Below, one piece after another: positions 1 through 11,370 of a DNA stretch of 64,000 nt. The DNA is taken from the NCBI RefSeq assembly GCF_021130785.1, contig NC_060207.1, forward strand, positions 198,102,001-198,166,000. Reading direction: 5' to 3'. This DNA comes from Homalodisca vitripennis. Taxonomy: Eukaryota > Arthropoda > Insecta > Hemiptera > Cicadellidae. Numbering within the stretch: position 1 is the first letter of the stretch; each line of letters opens with the position of its first letter. The position numbers and the translations under genes are program-made. Under the pieces are notes generated by a model. It did not search any database and was not told the origin of the DNA. It saw only the letters and a program-made list of their open reading frames with translations.

Positions 1-1395
1 ATCTAACCATGAATGGGTATCTGAATGTGGTTATCATGATTTTCATAATTAATTAATTATCTAATAATATATTATTTCGTTATTCTAAAATAAATAAAAA
101 ATATATCATAGTAACGTGTAAATTTTGGTAACTTAGGACATGTAGACTAAGATAAGAAATATATACGTATGTATTGTATTTCAGTAATAACAAATAATAG
201 CCTTTTAACAACATTAATGCATTTTTGTTTATATAATGGATTAAGTATAAGATTATTATTGAGTATTAGAATGTTAACTTTTGCAGAGGTTGCAATTCAA
301 TTAGTCCAATATTTTCATTCCAATAATAATGAAACTAATTTACCCTTAATAATACAGAAAGTTCTGATCGTAAAAAACTTTCTTAATGTAACAGAAAATG
401 CTTCACCTTTCCAATCTAATTTGTAAAACCAATTAAACTAAAGAGATATTCGATAAGATTTAATTAAACACGAACAACCGAAGCTGCTTACCTCTTGGAA
501 ATAAATTGGTCTGATTTTAAAGAGAAGCCGATTATAGTAATTGCTTTCTGCCGTGCTACTGTAACGGCACTTCGAATAACGTCTTGGGCACTTATACAGT
601 TAGTTACGGATCGTATATTATCAGTTTTCATTGGCAACTTTCTTTATCCTAGGACATTTTTAGATAGTGCATCATTTTACTGTTGGCAAAAAAATACTTA
701 CTTCATTTGATCTAAAGTAATACGTCTGAAATATAATAAAACATTATTTATAGTGCACGAGTTCTGTTTGTTTACTTTCAAATATATAATTTCCTCTCCT
801 TAACATTAAACAAAAGTACGTAGCTTTATAATAGGGATTGCAAATATAACTTTAAGAAACTATATTTTTGTTGTAAATTTTTTACATTTGTATACCTTTT
901 TGTAGTTAACGTTTTTATTTTATGATAATTTATATCATTCTGACCCGTTTTTTTTTAAACATTGTTGAAGTACTTAAGTTTATCTAAATTATTTTGTAAT
1001 ATTGTTATTAACATTTGAGTTTGATTGTAAATTGTTTTTTCCTAAAAGCTTTCGTAGCTATGACAGGTAATGAATCTAAAATAGGCTCTAAACTAGATAA
1101 TGTAACTTAAGTAGACCTTGAGGTCTTATGCTTTCTAGGTATATATAAATTTGTTTTTGAAGATAACTTTGAACTAAGAGAGGATGTTATAACAGCTTCA
1201 GGGAGTTCCATATAACTTGTGTCTACCTGTATCCATATACGCTAGTCGTAGCTACTTAAAAGAGTATACATTCTTGGATCCTAAACATTAAAGACTCTAG
1301 GGACACAAAATAAAACTATCCATGAAATCTCAATTAAAGGAGCAATTGACCTGTACATATTCTAACACTTACAAACATAATGTCCAGATAAATGC
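1..1395. other. AT-rich spacer, no gene seen
   Basis: Short open frames (for example 169-426 and 495-710) are composed of AT-rich, low-complexity codons and match no family I recognise. I see no tRNA, transposon end or strong repeat in this stretch. Confidence 0.5.
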
Positions 1396-1399
1396 ATAA

Positions 1400-2010
1400 A
1401 TACTACGGTAGAATAGCTCATGGCAACCAAAGCCGCAAAAACTTCGGAAACATCTTTATTTATGAGAGATTTCGATGAGGCTTCCAATGTCACATGATTT
1501 CTACAATATATTTTCATTATTGAGTTTCCACTCTGTGCACAATTAGGGACATCTCATCTTGAGGGCGCCTCGGGTTTCATGAGTCTCCAATCTGTACTGC
1601 CTATTGAGCCTAAATGCAACTCACCTTGAGGAAGCCTTGGCATTTATGATTCTTTCACCTGCAGAGCTCACTGAACCTAAAGGAACATCATCTCAAGGAC
1701 GCCTTGGCTTTTATGCATGTCCAATCTGCATAGACTATTTTACCTAAAACAACTCACATCGATGAAACTCATTTATATCTCTAAAGTATAGCTGATTACA
1801 ACTAACGGCAACTTATGTCGATAACACCTTGATTTCTTGAACTTCCAAATGGTGCAACTCATTAAAAGCCCTAACAATTAGTTATAAAAGCAACTCATTT
1901 CAAGAAAGCTTTGGCTAATTTGAGGTCCCGACTTGTTCAAATCATTGCTCCTAAAGGCACCTCATCTCAAGGATGCGTACATTAGTTAACTCGTAGGCAA
2001 CCTACCTCAA
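1400..2010. repeat. Degenerate ~66 bp tandem repeat (minisatellite relic)
   Basis: A motif resembling CAACTCATCTCAAGGA followed by GCCTTGGCTTTTATGA recurs near 1551, 1617, 1686, 1749, about 1806, 1888, 1963 and 2000, with spacing mostly 59-74 bases and about 80 bases once. The units are strongly diverged, so the array is old. The intervals also share a 'CTCCAATCTGTAC'-like segment and 'TGAGCCTAAA'. No coding frame runs through the units. It could be part of a longer satellite that has decayed, or the internal repeats of a dead transposon. Confidence 0.6.
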
Positions 2011-2171
2011 GTTAATCTAGAAGGTAAATCATTGCTTATTAGTAGCACGAGACCATTTGTAGCGCTGGCCTCTTTTGTCCAGCACTCGCTCAGACCTCAT
2101 ATGTCCTTCTTTAATCCATGCATTTATAATAGTCAAGCCACGTTAAAATTTGTAAGGACGATTATACATAT

Positions 2172-2402
2172 AAGTAAAGTAAAGTAGTATTATTTTACCA
2201 GGCGAAGTTAGGGCTAAGAAGCCCTCTGTAACGCAACCTGGGGACCAACGGCTTAAAGGTGACTTCCGAACCACCACTAATGGCCGAGCAGGCGGGCTGC
2301 TTGCAAGGACAGGTACTCTCAGCGGTCACCCATCCAATCGGCAGCCACGCTCGACGTTGCTTGATCCGATTATCTTGCAATAACCGTTGTACCCGCTACA
2401 AT
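2172..2402 (-). mobile_element. 5S-rRNA-like SINE (SINE3-type) relic
   Basis: This GC-rich block stands out from the AT-rich surroundings. Read on the minus strand, 2374 to 2321 resembles the internal part of eukaryotic 5S rRNA: AGCAACGTCGAGCGTGG, then TTGGATGGGTGACCGCT, corresponding to the 5S region with the internal promoter. It continues through a conserved-looking body and ends in a short A/T tail with direct TTTAC repeats (2172-2187), which is how many SINEs end. The two small opposite-strand ORFs here are incidental. Resemblance to 5S is seen directly; assignment as a 5S-derived SINE is inference. Loss of the 5S 5' half would make this copy truncated or diverged. Confidence 0.5.
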
Positions 2403-2409
2403 ACGCCAT

Positions 2410-3985
2410 TGGCTGAAGAATGTGTAGAATGTGTATATACAGTTAAATGAAAACAAATATATAATTGCTGACTCTTAAACTAAATGAAATGAAATCTGAA
2501 AGATTTATCAAAGTAGAAAAAATTTGACATTTTATTCTAATTCCAATCATCTTTGTCTACAAAAATAACAATATTGTTACTCAATTGTGATGACAGAACT
2601 TTAATACACACAAGTACGGGTGTAACATAATTACTTGCTTAATTTACTGGTTGATGCAAGGTGAACTAAATGCAGTTGCGTCACCAGGCTTCATTTTAAT
2701 GAGTGGTTAATTGCTCATACCTCTCTTGATGGAAGTTTAGACTCGCAGTTTTAATTTCAGTAATTGTGTTATTATACATCACATCCACTTTAGATTCAGG
2801 ACTGTTTTACAATTTCAATTGCATGCAAAAAATGAGTGATCTAAATATCGTTAAAAAATGTATATATTATAATTTGAAAATATATTTTCAGTACAATATA
2901 TCCTTTAAAATCAAATTTCCCCTCTAATATTTTATTTATAATACGGAGGTGAGCAGTCTGTTGAACATTAAAAAAATACACATATACCCCATGTTCCTTT
3001 TGATGCATCATTCTTTATGCCCGGCTTACTCTACACTGATATGTGCGATCGTATACTAAACTTAGGGAATCTAGTAAAAAAAAATAAGTTGTACAAAATG
3101 GAAATTTTTTTGGAATTTCACTATAATTAACAAGGAAATATAAAATAATTTTATCATAATTTGTTCCTTTCTTTTGTTACTAATAGGTCTTAAAACAGTA
3201 ACTGACTTAAAAAGGAGTAGGCCATTATTCAATCCATTTATTTCCAATTATTTTATTTTATTCCATATATGTGGCTTCAAATACTGAACTGTTTTTTATA
3301 TAATATATTTCTTAACGAAGAAGGGCTGTCCAGATATGTTCAAATTTACTATTCTTTAAGTAATGGACAAGAATCTGACCAGGAAATTACTTTGAAGGTT
3401 TTACATATAAAAACATATGGAGAAGCCTAACAGAGCAATTTGTGGGGATCTCGTTGACACATAATTACTGCAATTTATCCCAGACATACAAGGAACCGTC
3501 ACTTTTCGTGTTAGAATTCTAAGTGACGTCCCTATTCTTTTTCAGAAAAATAATAAAATCCCGCCCTGGAGCAACGTTACAGGATTGAATTTACAAATCA
3601 CAAGTTACCTCATAGTTGCAGTGGGAAAGTTTCCAAGTCTATATTGGAGTTCCAGAAAACGCATTTCCAAATTAATTTCCCCAGATCGACAGATTATGTA
3701 ACACACAAATTTATGCTATCAGTAAAAAATTGTATAATGTATTAAAATTCGAATTTAACTTTTTTTTCTAAAGATTTCAATTTCAAAAATTTTTCTATTG
3801 GTATATAGCGAATATTTAATCAATCTTCCACACAGAGCAGGAAATTAATTTACAGAACGATTGCAAAAGCTACAGTTATATCTTACGCTTACCGGAAATG
3901 TAAAGGTCACGCGTAATCTAATGGACAGCTCTGATTTTTGTTGCGTCACAGTTGGTTAGTGTTAGTGTTGTTGAACTGCTAGCAG
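2410..3985. other. AT-rich spacer, no gene seen
   Basis: No frame with protein-like composition, no RNA gene and no clear transposon end is visible. Homopolymer runs of A and T are frequent. Confidence 0.5.
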
Positions 3986-3992
3986 AAGGCAT

Positions 3993-4059
3993 TCGTGATC
4001 AGTCCTTCTTGGATATTTTTGTGTTGTGGGGATGAACCTTCCAAAAGGCCTGATCACGA
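3993..4059. repeat. Imperfect inverted repeat, ~20 bp arms
   Basis: The left arm (3993-4013, TCGTGATCAGTCCTTCTTGG plus A) pairs with the right arm (4040-4059, TCCAAAAGGCCTGATCACGA) with few mismatches across a 26-base loop. It sits in a locally GC-richer stretch. It could form a hairpin in RNA or be the end of a small foldback element. No flanking target duplication is evident. Confidence 0.55.
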
Positions 4060-4469
4060 GTCCCTCCGATTAGAAGTGTGAGATGAGGTATCCAGATAAT
4101 ATTTATTAGATCGTGGGTAAAAAATCTCTATAGAATGTTATCAAGAATGCATGAATTAAAGATGAAGATGAATTATGATTTAAAGGTAATATCCATTTAT
4201 AAGTGAGGCCTCAATCAGATTATTGAGGAAAACGGAAGGTTGTATCACTTTTGAAGACTAAACTAAAAAATTTAAAGTACATTCCTTTTATAAGGGGGGC
4301 TAGTCTTTTTTTTTAAAATTCAGACTATAAATCTAAAAATTAATCTTAAATTAAAAAAGATGGAAATTTGACTTTACGTTACTTAAAATTACTTATTACT
4401 CATAGTCTATTCAAATATACAAAAGCCTTATGCTAAGTAACAACATACATGTAAGCAAATTAATTCACT

Positions 4470-4750
4470 TTGAAGGTGGAGAAAAGTTGGTGCAAAATGG
4501 AATTGGCAGATTCAGAAGAACTGTCAGGACGAATGTGGGTACAAGTCGAAGGGAGGGGAGTCAAGCCGCTTACGTGTGTAAGCTGGGGTCACTTTGAACC
4601 AAGTCCCGAGGGCAATATAACATGCATTAGACCGCTTTATATCGGCTTTTGCCATTTGCATACATTTACCCGCGGGTCGCACGTTTAGTTGTCGGGGCAC
4701 TTTGTGAAGCGTGCCGTAAAAATCACAGAGGAAGTTAACTTGGCATGAAT
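4470..4750. other. GC-rich island of unknown origin
   Basis: About 280 bases have far higher G+C than their surroundings, and both strands are open over more than 70 codons (plus 4470-4688, minus 4766-4524). The double openness is expected from base composition alone. Neither translation resembles a family I know. It may be a fragment of a transposon or an exon-like relic. No splice sites or start context favour either strand. Confidence 0.35.
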
Positions 4751-4759
4751 TATGGGTAG

Positions 4760-5750
4760 TTATCAAATTTATATTTTACCATTTTGGATTCACAATTATG
4801 GTACTTCACAGATGCAATGTACGAAAAATATTAAATCCAATATCAAAGCTTTATTTTAATTATTTTGAACTTTAGTCAAATTTAAATCCCAGATACTGTA
4901 GGTCCTAATTCCAAGAATGTAATAACCCTCCTACATGATATTAGACAGTTTGTATCGGGTGGTTTTTCTCATTTGTGGAAACTGCTCCTAGGGTATTAAG
5001 AACCTGAATCAACTCAACCCACATCCATTCACGCTTCTTGTTCGCACATAGAAATTATTATAGTCTTTAAATTCGTCGCTTTTTAACTTTGACCTTAATC
5101 TTTTAAAGTTTACATTTATTAAATCGAATGCCATATATTTGCATTAGAATACTTTTAAATACATAAACAAACATTTTCCCCTTTCTAACATATCGGTATT
5201 TAAACTCAGGTCAATAATGATTCCGGGGTCTACGATTTCTATAAGTTATTTTGCTTCATCAAATTTAATATTTAAAGAGTATTTATGATTTTTAAATTAT
5301 ATTTATCATGTGCTTATTTCAAACTAATTCGTTCCGGGTATTATATTTTGTATTGTAAGGCAGTCGCAAGCCTTACAAACATAAGTAACTACATCTTATA
5401 ACGAGGCTTGATTGTATTTGTTGCAAAAGTACGTTTGTTAATTATTAAATGGTTATTTTGTTATGCTTTAAAATAAGATGGAACACTAAATGTTTCATCA
5501 TAAATTATATTTTTCTATTAAATGTATAAATATTTTTTTAATATTTGTTGTATTTCGTATATTACATTGATCATTGACTTCTAAATATTAAGGTCATAAA
5601 TATTTATATATTTACATTATTATAAATTGTATTAGTTTCTATAATTTGGTCGGTATCATTTTCACTACAGACTTGTATCTTCGAAATTATGACTCCACTT
5701 TAATGTCATTATACTTTCTAAATTAATGAAATTGGGTTTCTATTAACTGA
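4760..5750. other. AT-rich spacer, no gene seen
   Basis: No protein-like frame, RNA gene or repeat structure could be supported here. Confidence 0.5.
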
Positions 5751-6072
5751 TTTCCCACTAATATTATAAATGCGAAAGTTTGAATGTTTGGATGTTTAGA
5801 GGATTGTCCTCGAATCACGCTGAAACTGATATACGGATTGTGGTGAAATTTTGAACAGGTATAGCTTTTGGTCTGAATTAACATTTAGAGTGCTTTTTTA
5901 CTACCCATAACACATTTATGTAACCAAATAAAGTCGAATTCAAATTGAAAAATTAGTTTGTTAACGTTCGAATGTTATTAAAAGAACGAAAAGTATTTTG
6001 GACAGCTGTGGACAGCTATAGTTCGAAACACTTTCTAAAACATTTGTTTACATTTCAATTTTAAGTAAATAA

Positions 6073-6077
<5 letters not shown>

Positions 6078-6123
<46 letters not shown>

Positions 6124-6129
6124 TATATA
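6078..6129. repeat. (TA)n microsatellite
   Basis: Nearly uninterrupted TA dinucleotides abut the left arm of the foldback element. TA-rich sites are common insertion targets, or the tract may have grown from the element's flank. Confidence 0.9.
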
Positions 6130-6770
6130 CTGAGTGAGTTTTATGTCCTGGCACACACCTGGATATAAATTAAACGGCCCCAAGATATATATGTGAAACC
6201 TTGACCCTACCTAAAATAACGTATTTTTTTTAATTTTTAAAGTTGTTGAAAAATTTTGCCCCCCTTTACTAAAGGGGGGTAAAGGGGAGCAACTAAACAT
6301 TTTCAAAATACAAACTCCTATCATGTCTCAAGTTTTTACACACGTCTAGCACACTGTCAAACAGCCGAAGGTGAAACAGTTTTGAACACCTGCTACATAA
6401 AAACAAGTAACTGTTTTTAGAATTTGCGTTAGTGTTGACTCATGTTACGATAAATAGGACAAGACAGTTACTGATTTTATTATTATAAATTTCTCATAAA
6501 TCTGTTAAAATAAACGTAGAGACCTCTAGTTTGGATTATTGGATTTCTTTTTTTTATTCCCTTTAAAATGAGGGGTCGCATGATAGGGGTTTGTATTTGA
6601 AAAATGTTTAGTTGCCCCTCTTCAACCCCTTTTAGAAAGGGGGGCCAAATTTTCAACAACTTGGAAAATAAAAAAAAATACGTTATAATACGTAGGGTCA
6701 AGGTTTCACATAGATATCTCGGGCCGTTTAAATTATATCCAGGTGTGCCAGGACATAAAACTCACTCTGT
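6130..6770. mobile_element. Foldback/MITE with ~190 bp inverted arms
   Basis: The left arm (6130-6325) begins CTGAGTGAGTTTTATGTCCT. The right arm (6579-6770) is its reverse complement over nearly its whole length, with shared landmarks: GGCACACCTGGATATAA, a GGGCCGTTTAA/TTAAACGGCCC pair, ACGTAGGGTCAAGG, and paired CCCCTTT/AAAGGGG tracts near 6265-6300 and 6615-6645. The central ~250 bases are unique and non-coding. The ORFs reported across the right arm are by-products of this repeat. The structure matches a non-autonomous foldback DNA transposon or MITE. I do not recognise the superfamily. Confidence 0.8.
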
Positions 6771-7132
6771 TATATTACTCCAGATTGCGCCAATGAACGA
6801 ATTAAAATCATCTAATGCATTAAATACTGTTATAAAACAAACCTTAATGAACAAAATTATGAAAGTTTTCATATAAGTTACTATAAACTGGAGGGCTTCC
6901 TTGACATTATGATATTACATTTTAACAATGGGTTACGGAAAAATAGAGAAATTAATACTAACATACCTTAACGATTCATTCTTTCCATGGCTACAGTCCA
7001 AAAAAACAAGTGTAACGCAAAACAGTAATAAACAATTATTTTGGAATGTTGCAAAGTACATAAGTAAGTAGGACTTCCCCCTAGGTCGTATTAGGCTTTT
7101 CAGTCATAGCAAACTCAAACTATCCCAACAAG

Positions 7133-7500
7133 ATTTTGACCAAAATAGATTTCCGAGAACTATATAAATCGAAGTATATAGTATTTTAATCGAGACAATA
7201 TGGCAAGCTAACCTGTGACATAGTAGGTAAGTGAATTTAAACGGTCCGTTAGTGGGGCTTTTTAACCGTAGTTGGCATCTCGGTCCTATGTAAGTATATA
7301 TATTTTTTTATTCGTCAGAACAACAAGGCAAAATATACTATAGTACTGGAAATAATCTTAGACCTGAAATATATGACAAGGACTGGAAATATACTATTTT
7401 TGACCAAAGTAAGTTTTCCGAGACCTGTGTGAATACGAGATTTGAGTTTTCTTGATCGGGATTACAAGGCAGATTCAGCTGTGATGTTATGTATATAATT
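7133..7500 (+). repeat. Diverged internal duplication in the Helitron-like element
   Basis: The segment starting TTGACCAAAATAGATTTCC near 7137 recurs near 7399 as TTGACCAAAGTAAGTTTTCC, and both continue with similar text through an '...aatcgag...ggcaag...gtgaca/gtgatg' pattern. The spacing is about 262 bases. Non-autonomous Helitrons often carry such internal repeats. Confidence 0.5.
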
Positions 7501-7720
7501 AATTAGAACCAGAAATTCTCCTACACGTGCCAAACATGATATAATAATTAAGTTAAAACTCTGATACTATTTACCACGAACTTAAAATAATATCCACCTG
7601 ATGTATGCCTCCTTACGTTTTAAAATGTTTGTAGGACACCTATCATATTACATGATAATTGCTTTTTGTAAGGACTTCGGTTCTAAAAAATTCCGTGCGA
7701 AGCCGCGGGTAACAGCTAGT

Positions 7721-8265
7721 AATAAATATAAATACTGATATAAAATATAGCTATATATCTTGTTGTTCCACATCTTGTTGTAATTATCTTTTATTCGTTT
7801 AACATTGTTAATTTTCTTTTTCTTTTAAGAAGTCAACTTATGCTTTTGACGTTTCTTCAGCAAATTTTTTTAAGCTTCTGTACTACGTAATTTATTTTTT
7901 AAGACAATGTAGGTTAAGGCCCAATTTTATTGAGCAAAGGTTATAAATAAAATCAATGGAATGAATCATTTTATTCCAAGATTAAATTATATGGGTTAAC
8001 TAGGAAAGATCTAATCAATTTGTAATTTTAATTCTTTAAATCTCATCAGGACGAAACTAATAATGAACTGGAATGGGAATTAGTATTAACCGTGCTTAAG
8101 TTCAATTTATAATCCAAAGAGCTTTAAATACTGTTTTATGAATCACGCAGTAAAGTTATGAATTTGAAGTTGAATTCGTTATTAAATAAATTATTAGTAT
8201 TGTATATACATTCAAACCAGTGTTTAATATATATTTTAGCCTGGGTTTTATTTTATTTACAGCCC
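7721..8265. other. AT-rich spacer, no gene seen
   Basis: No supported feature lies between the Helitron-like 3' end and the tandem repeat that starts near 8268. Confidence 0.5.
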
Positions 8266-8267
8266 GC

Positions 8268-9013
8268 GAAAAGAAGTAGTCTCTTTATCTTGGAGTGACA
8301 GTAACCTCTCACGAGCACGTCTAATTCTGTCCCTAGCGGCTACAGAGCGAACAAGGGTGACGCGTAACGTGACGTTTCATAACGCGAAACATGATTTTTC
8401 CTCATGCAAAACATACATATTCTGCTAAAAGAAGTAGTCACTTTATCTTGGAATGACAGTAACCGCTCACTAGCACGTTTAATTCTGCTCTCTAGCGGCT
8501 ACAGAGCGAACAAGGGTCACGCGTGATGTGACGTTTCGTAACGCGAAACAAGAAATTTTCCCATGCAAAACATACAACCATAGTCCGCTAAAAGAAGTAG
8601 TCACTTTACCTCGGAGTGACAGTAACCGCTCACTAGCACGTCTAATTCTGCCCCTATTGGTTACAGAGCGAACAAGTGTGACGCGTGACGTGACGTTTCA
8701 TAACGCGAAACAGGATTTTTTCCCCTGCAAAACATACATCCATAGTCCGCTAAAAGAAGTAAGGGTGACGCGTGACGTGAAGTTTCGTAACGTGAAACAA
8801 GATTTTTCCCCATGCAAAACATACATAGTCCGCTAAAAAAAGTAGTCACTTTATCTTGGAGTGACAGTAACTGCTCACTAGCACGTCTAATCCTGCCCCT
8901 AGCGGTTATAGAGCGAACAAGGGTGACGCGTGACGTGACGTTTCATAACGTGAAACTAAATTTTTTCCCATGCAAAACATACATCCATAGTCCGCTAAAA
9001 GAAGTAGTCACTT
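8268..9013 (+). repeat. Five-unit ~160 bp tandem repeat with internal hairpin
   Basis: Units start with AAGAAGTAGTC near 8271, 8429, 8592, 8754 and 8838, with a partial start near 8999, giving periods of 158, 163, 162, 84 and 161. The fourth unit has lost about 78 bases. Each unit carries GTGACGCGTGACGTGACG followed by GTTTCG-TAA-CGCGAAAC, a short hairpin with inverted arms, then 'ATGCAAAACATACAT'. Units differ at several percent of positions. Small ORFs on both strands (8528-8836, 8661-8849, 8812-9045) are translations of the repeat. G+C and CpG content are much higher than in the surroundings. It could be a short satellite array or the core of a DNA transposon. Confidence 0.85.
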
Positions 9014-10015
9014 CAATAATAACAATGGATGTATATATTTCTTGATTGTAAATAGATACGATTTCTTCTTGTAAATCCATGAATTATTCGAGTGCCGAAA
9101 GATGCAGTTGAGTTATTCCCATCAACAGCTAAATATTTCAATATCATTAGAGCAGGGAAAGAATGTCATAACGTGGAGCAGTTGAAACCTCACGGAATTG
9201 CCTAAAAATTATTACAAAAAAGAAAAACTGTAAGCAAGGTCATAACATTAAAAAAGTTCAATTTTTCGCTAATCCTAAAAATGAATGCATCTATATTAGG
9301 CTGTAGTGTAGAAATGACAGATAACACCGTAAAAATAAACAATCAAGAATTAGGCAATATATAATATAAAAAGTATAAGTTTTATTTAAACTTTTTTCAT
9401 ATTGTTTTTTATGTTTTAAAAATAGACAAGCGAGTTCAATTGAAGTCCTGTAATGAAATCTAATAATAATTTATTCAGAATAAGCATGTTTGTGGTATAA
9501 AATACGTTAGTTTGTGTTTCGATTACCCGAGGAAACCAACGTAGAGTATTAGGCAATCGTTTTATTAAGTAGATCAGGGTTTAATTCCATTCAATGAGCA
9601 ACCCATGGGTAATATTAAATGCATGAAGAGAACACGCTGACTAGGTGGAGTATCTACAAGCTGTCCCTGCGGCCACTTTGGGACAGACCTTTAATGTTAC
9701 ACATCCTCAGACTATGTCGCTATGCAGTTATGTGGGATAACAAGCCCTTACGGATTCAGGGTAGTGTAAGATTACACTCCTGTGCCACTTATTTGTAATA
9801 GTGTTACAGAAAACTCGAATATAATATTTAATAAGCAATTACGGTTATTAAACCAATTATTATAATAGTAAATCTATAATTTTAGGACCAGGGGGACACA
9901 TTTTATGAAAAAGAATTGTTGTATATTTAAAATAGCGTATATATTTCGGGAACCCTATGGGTGTCCAGGGGCAGCTTCTCACTAACGGCAAATTTCGGAA
10001 TGTTTGTGTTAAAGA
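9014..10015. other. Spacer with a small GC-richer patch
   Basis: Mostly AT-rich non-coding sequence. A GC-richer patch at about 9630-9790 has no long open frame or recognised motif and may be a transposon fragment. Confidence 0.4.
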
Positions 10016-10020
10016 GTAGA

Positions 10021-10364
10021 TCGCTCGCTCTCCTTTACTGCTGAAGATTATTGTTTCACTGTTTGTGGCTGCTTCGGTGTTTTTTGCAAGTCAAAAACGA
10101 GGAAATTTTATCCTGTCTTATTTAACAGGAACAAAGGTCATATGTTTTCAAGGTGGAATTACTGATCTCGCAGCAGAATTTTTCACTGGTTATGGTAATT
10201 TAATTGCAACATTTATGTTTATCAAAGTTATATTTTCGATCAATACATTTATAATTTTTTTAGTGCTATATAAATCCAAAGAGTATTTATTTCTTGTCGA
10301 CTTAACAATGGTCACAATCACATTATATAATATAGTTTACAAGTATTTTGTACTTGTGGAGTGA
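10021..10364 (+). CDS. Unassigned hydrophobic ORF, possibly not a gene
   Basis: An open frame of 114 codons follows an in-frame stop at 10018-10020 and ends at 10362-10364. It has no ATG before residue 65, so it would have to be an exon or a relic rather than a complete gene. The predicted product has hydrophobic stretches (for example LLLKIIVSLFVAASVFF near the start and FSINTFIIFLVLY at about residues 70-82), which would suit membrane segments but also arise readily in AT-rich DNA. I do not recognise the family. There is no clear splice acceptor upstream. Confidence that it codes is low. Confidence 0.2.
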
Positions 10365-11215
10365 AAAGACATTATGTGATGTTTTTCTGTTCTTTACTAA
10401 AGATGTTGTTATACTATTAATAATGTTATACGTGTGGTATTTTCAATTCATTTGCAGTTTTCTCCCATGCATAACTAAATTTCAAAAACGCACTCAAAAC
10501 AATGTTACACACACAAAAATGAACTACCGTTTACTTCTATTTTATTACTCATAAGTAACATACTGCATATTTATGTTCTTTATATTCAAATAAATTTATA
10601 TAAATTTAATTATTTGTCAAATCAGACTGCTTTGATTAAATATTAAAATAAATTATTTTCTATATTAAGTTACACTTACAAATTCAACTATTCTTTCGTA
10701 TTTGATTTACGTTCAAATGTATAAAGCTTATTTAATACTCCACTATACATGTCTTATGTACTGACTCTTGCATTTAGAAGTAATCTAAATTATATAACAG
10801 TTCTAAGCTGATTTAGTAAAATTTATACATCGCTTTTCTCTACTTAATAATGATTAAATGAAAAAATTATTAAATATTATGAAAATAATTGGAAACCAAA
10901 CACATAACAATGGTAAAACACTAATAGACAATATTCAAGTCTTCTGAAAAATGGACGCCTTCTGAATTCACATGCATTTTGCGCGTCATTTCATTTAAAA
11001 GTAATCGTTTATGGTCTGCAGGCGTTATAGAACATTAAGGAAGCATTCATCATTATTTTAAATCTTCATTGAATTAAAAACACTAAACTATTAAATTATG
11101 CTTACAATGCTTTACGCTAATACGCTAAAAGTAAATGGAATTTTTTAAATTTCAACATAATCTATTAATCGATACTCATACTCATTTCATTATTTTAAAG
11201 AAAATGTAACTTTTC
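10365..11215. other. AT-rich spacer, no gene seen
   Basis: The small ORF at 10348-10554 overlaps the preceding one and has no recognisable motif. Nothing else is supported. Confidence 0.45.
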
Positions 11216-11221
11216 TTTTAT

Positions 11222-11370
11222 TTTAGTTTCACGCGACGTAATATATGCGACGTCACACGCAATTTCCTATTGCGTAACATAAATGTCATATGCATACACT
11301 TTTTAATAGCATAAATACTTCTAAATTAATTTTTTTTCATTAGAAGATATTTCAAACTTATAATACATTT
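11222..11370 (+). repeat. Dispersed repeat family I, copy 1
   Basis: This stretch contains a CpG-rich patch (CACGCGACGTAATATATGCG) followed by TATGCATACACTTTTTAATAG and a 'GAAGATATTTCAA' end. The same order, diverged, appears at 62480-62590 (TATGCGCACATTTTTTAATAG, GGAAGATATTGCAA). The pairwise similarity supports a dispersed element, but its boundaries are not visible. Confidence 0.4.

Larger units (their letters stand above)
5753..7720 (+). mobile_element. Non-autonomous Helitron-like element
   Basis: The left end reads TCCCACTAATATTATAAATG, and the following text (GCGAAAGTTTGAATG, then a segment near 5805-5860 about a 'cgctgaaactgatatacgg' site) matches the 5' region shared by many insect Helitron-like repeats. 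The right end (7694-7720) reads GTGCGAAGCCGCGGG then TAACAGCTAGT, a GC-rich hairpin-like sequence followed by the terminal CTAG and a T, as Helitrons show. There are no terminal inverted repeats, again as expected. No Rep/helicase coding remains. A foldback element (6130-6770) lies inside, and a diverged internal duplication (about 7133 and 7399) fills part of the right half. Assignment is by end similarity, so the link between the two ends is inferred. Confidence 0.6.

Noticed and set aside
8268..9013. A CRISPR array
   Set aside because: The whole ~160 bp unit repeats, with no short conserved repeats separated by unique spacers, and the DNA is eukaryotic in character.
8528..9045. Overlapping small ORFs with a repeated peptide motif
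   Set aside because: The peptide repeat simply reflects the 160 bp DNA tandem repeat. Frames change between units and both strands are open.
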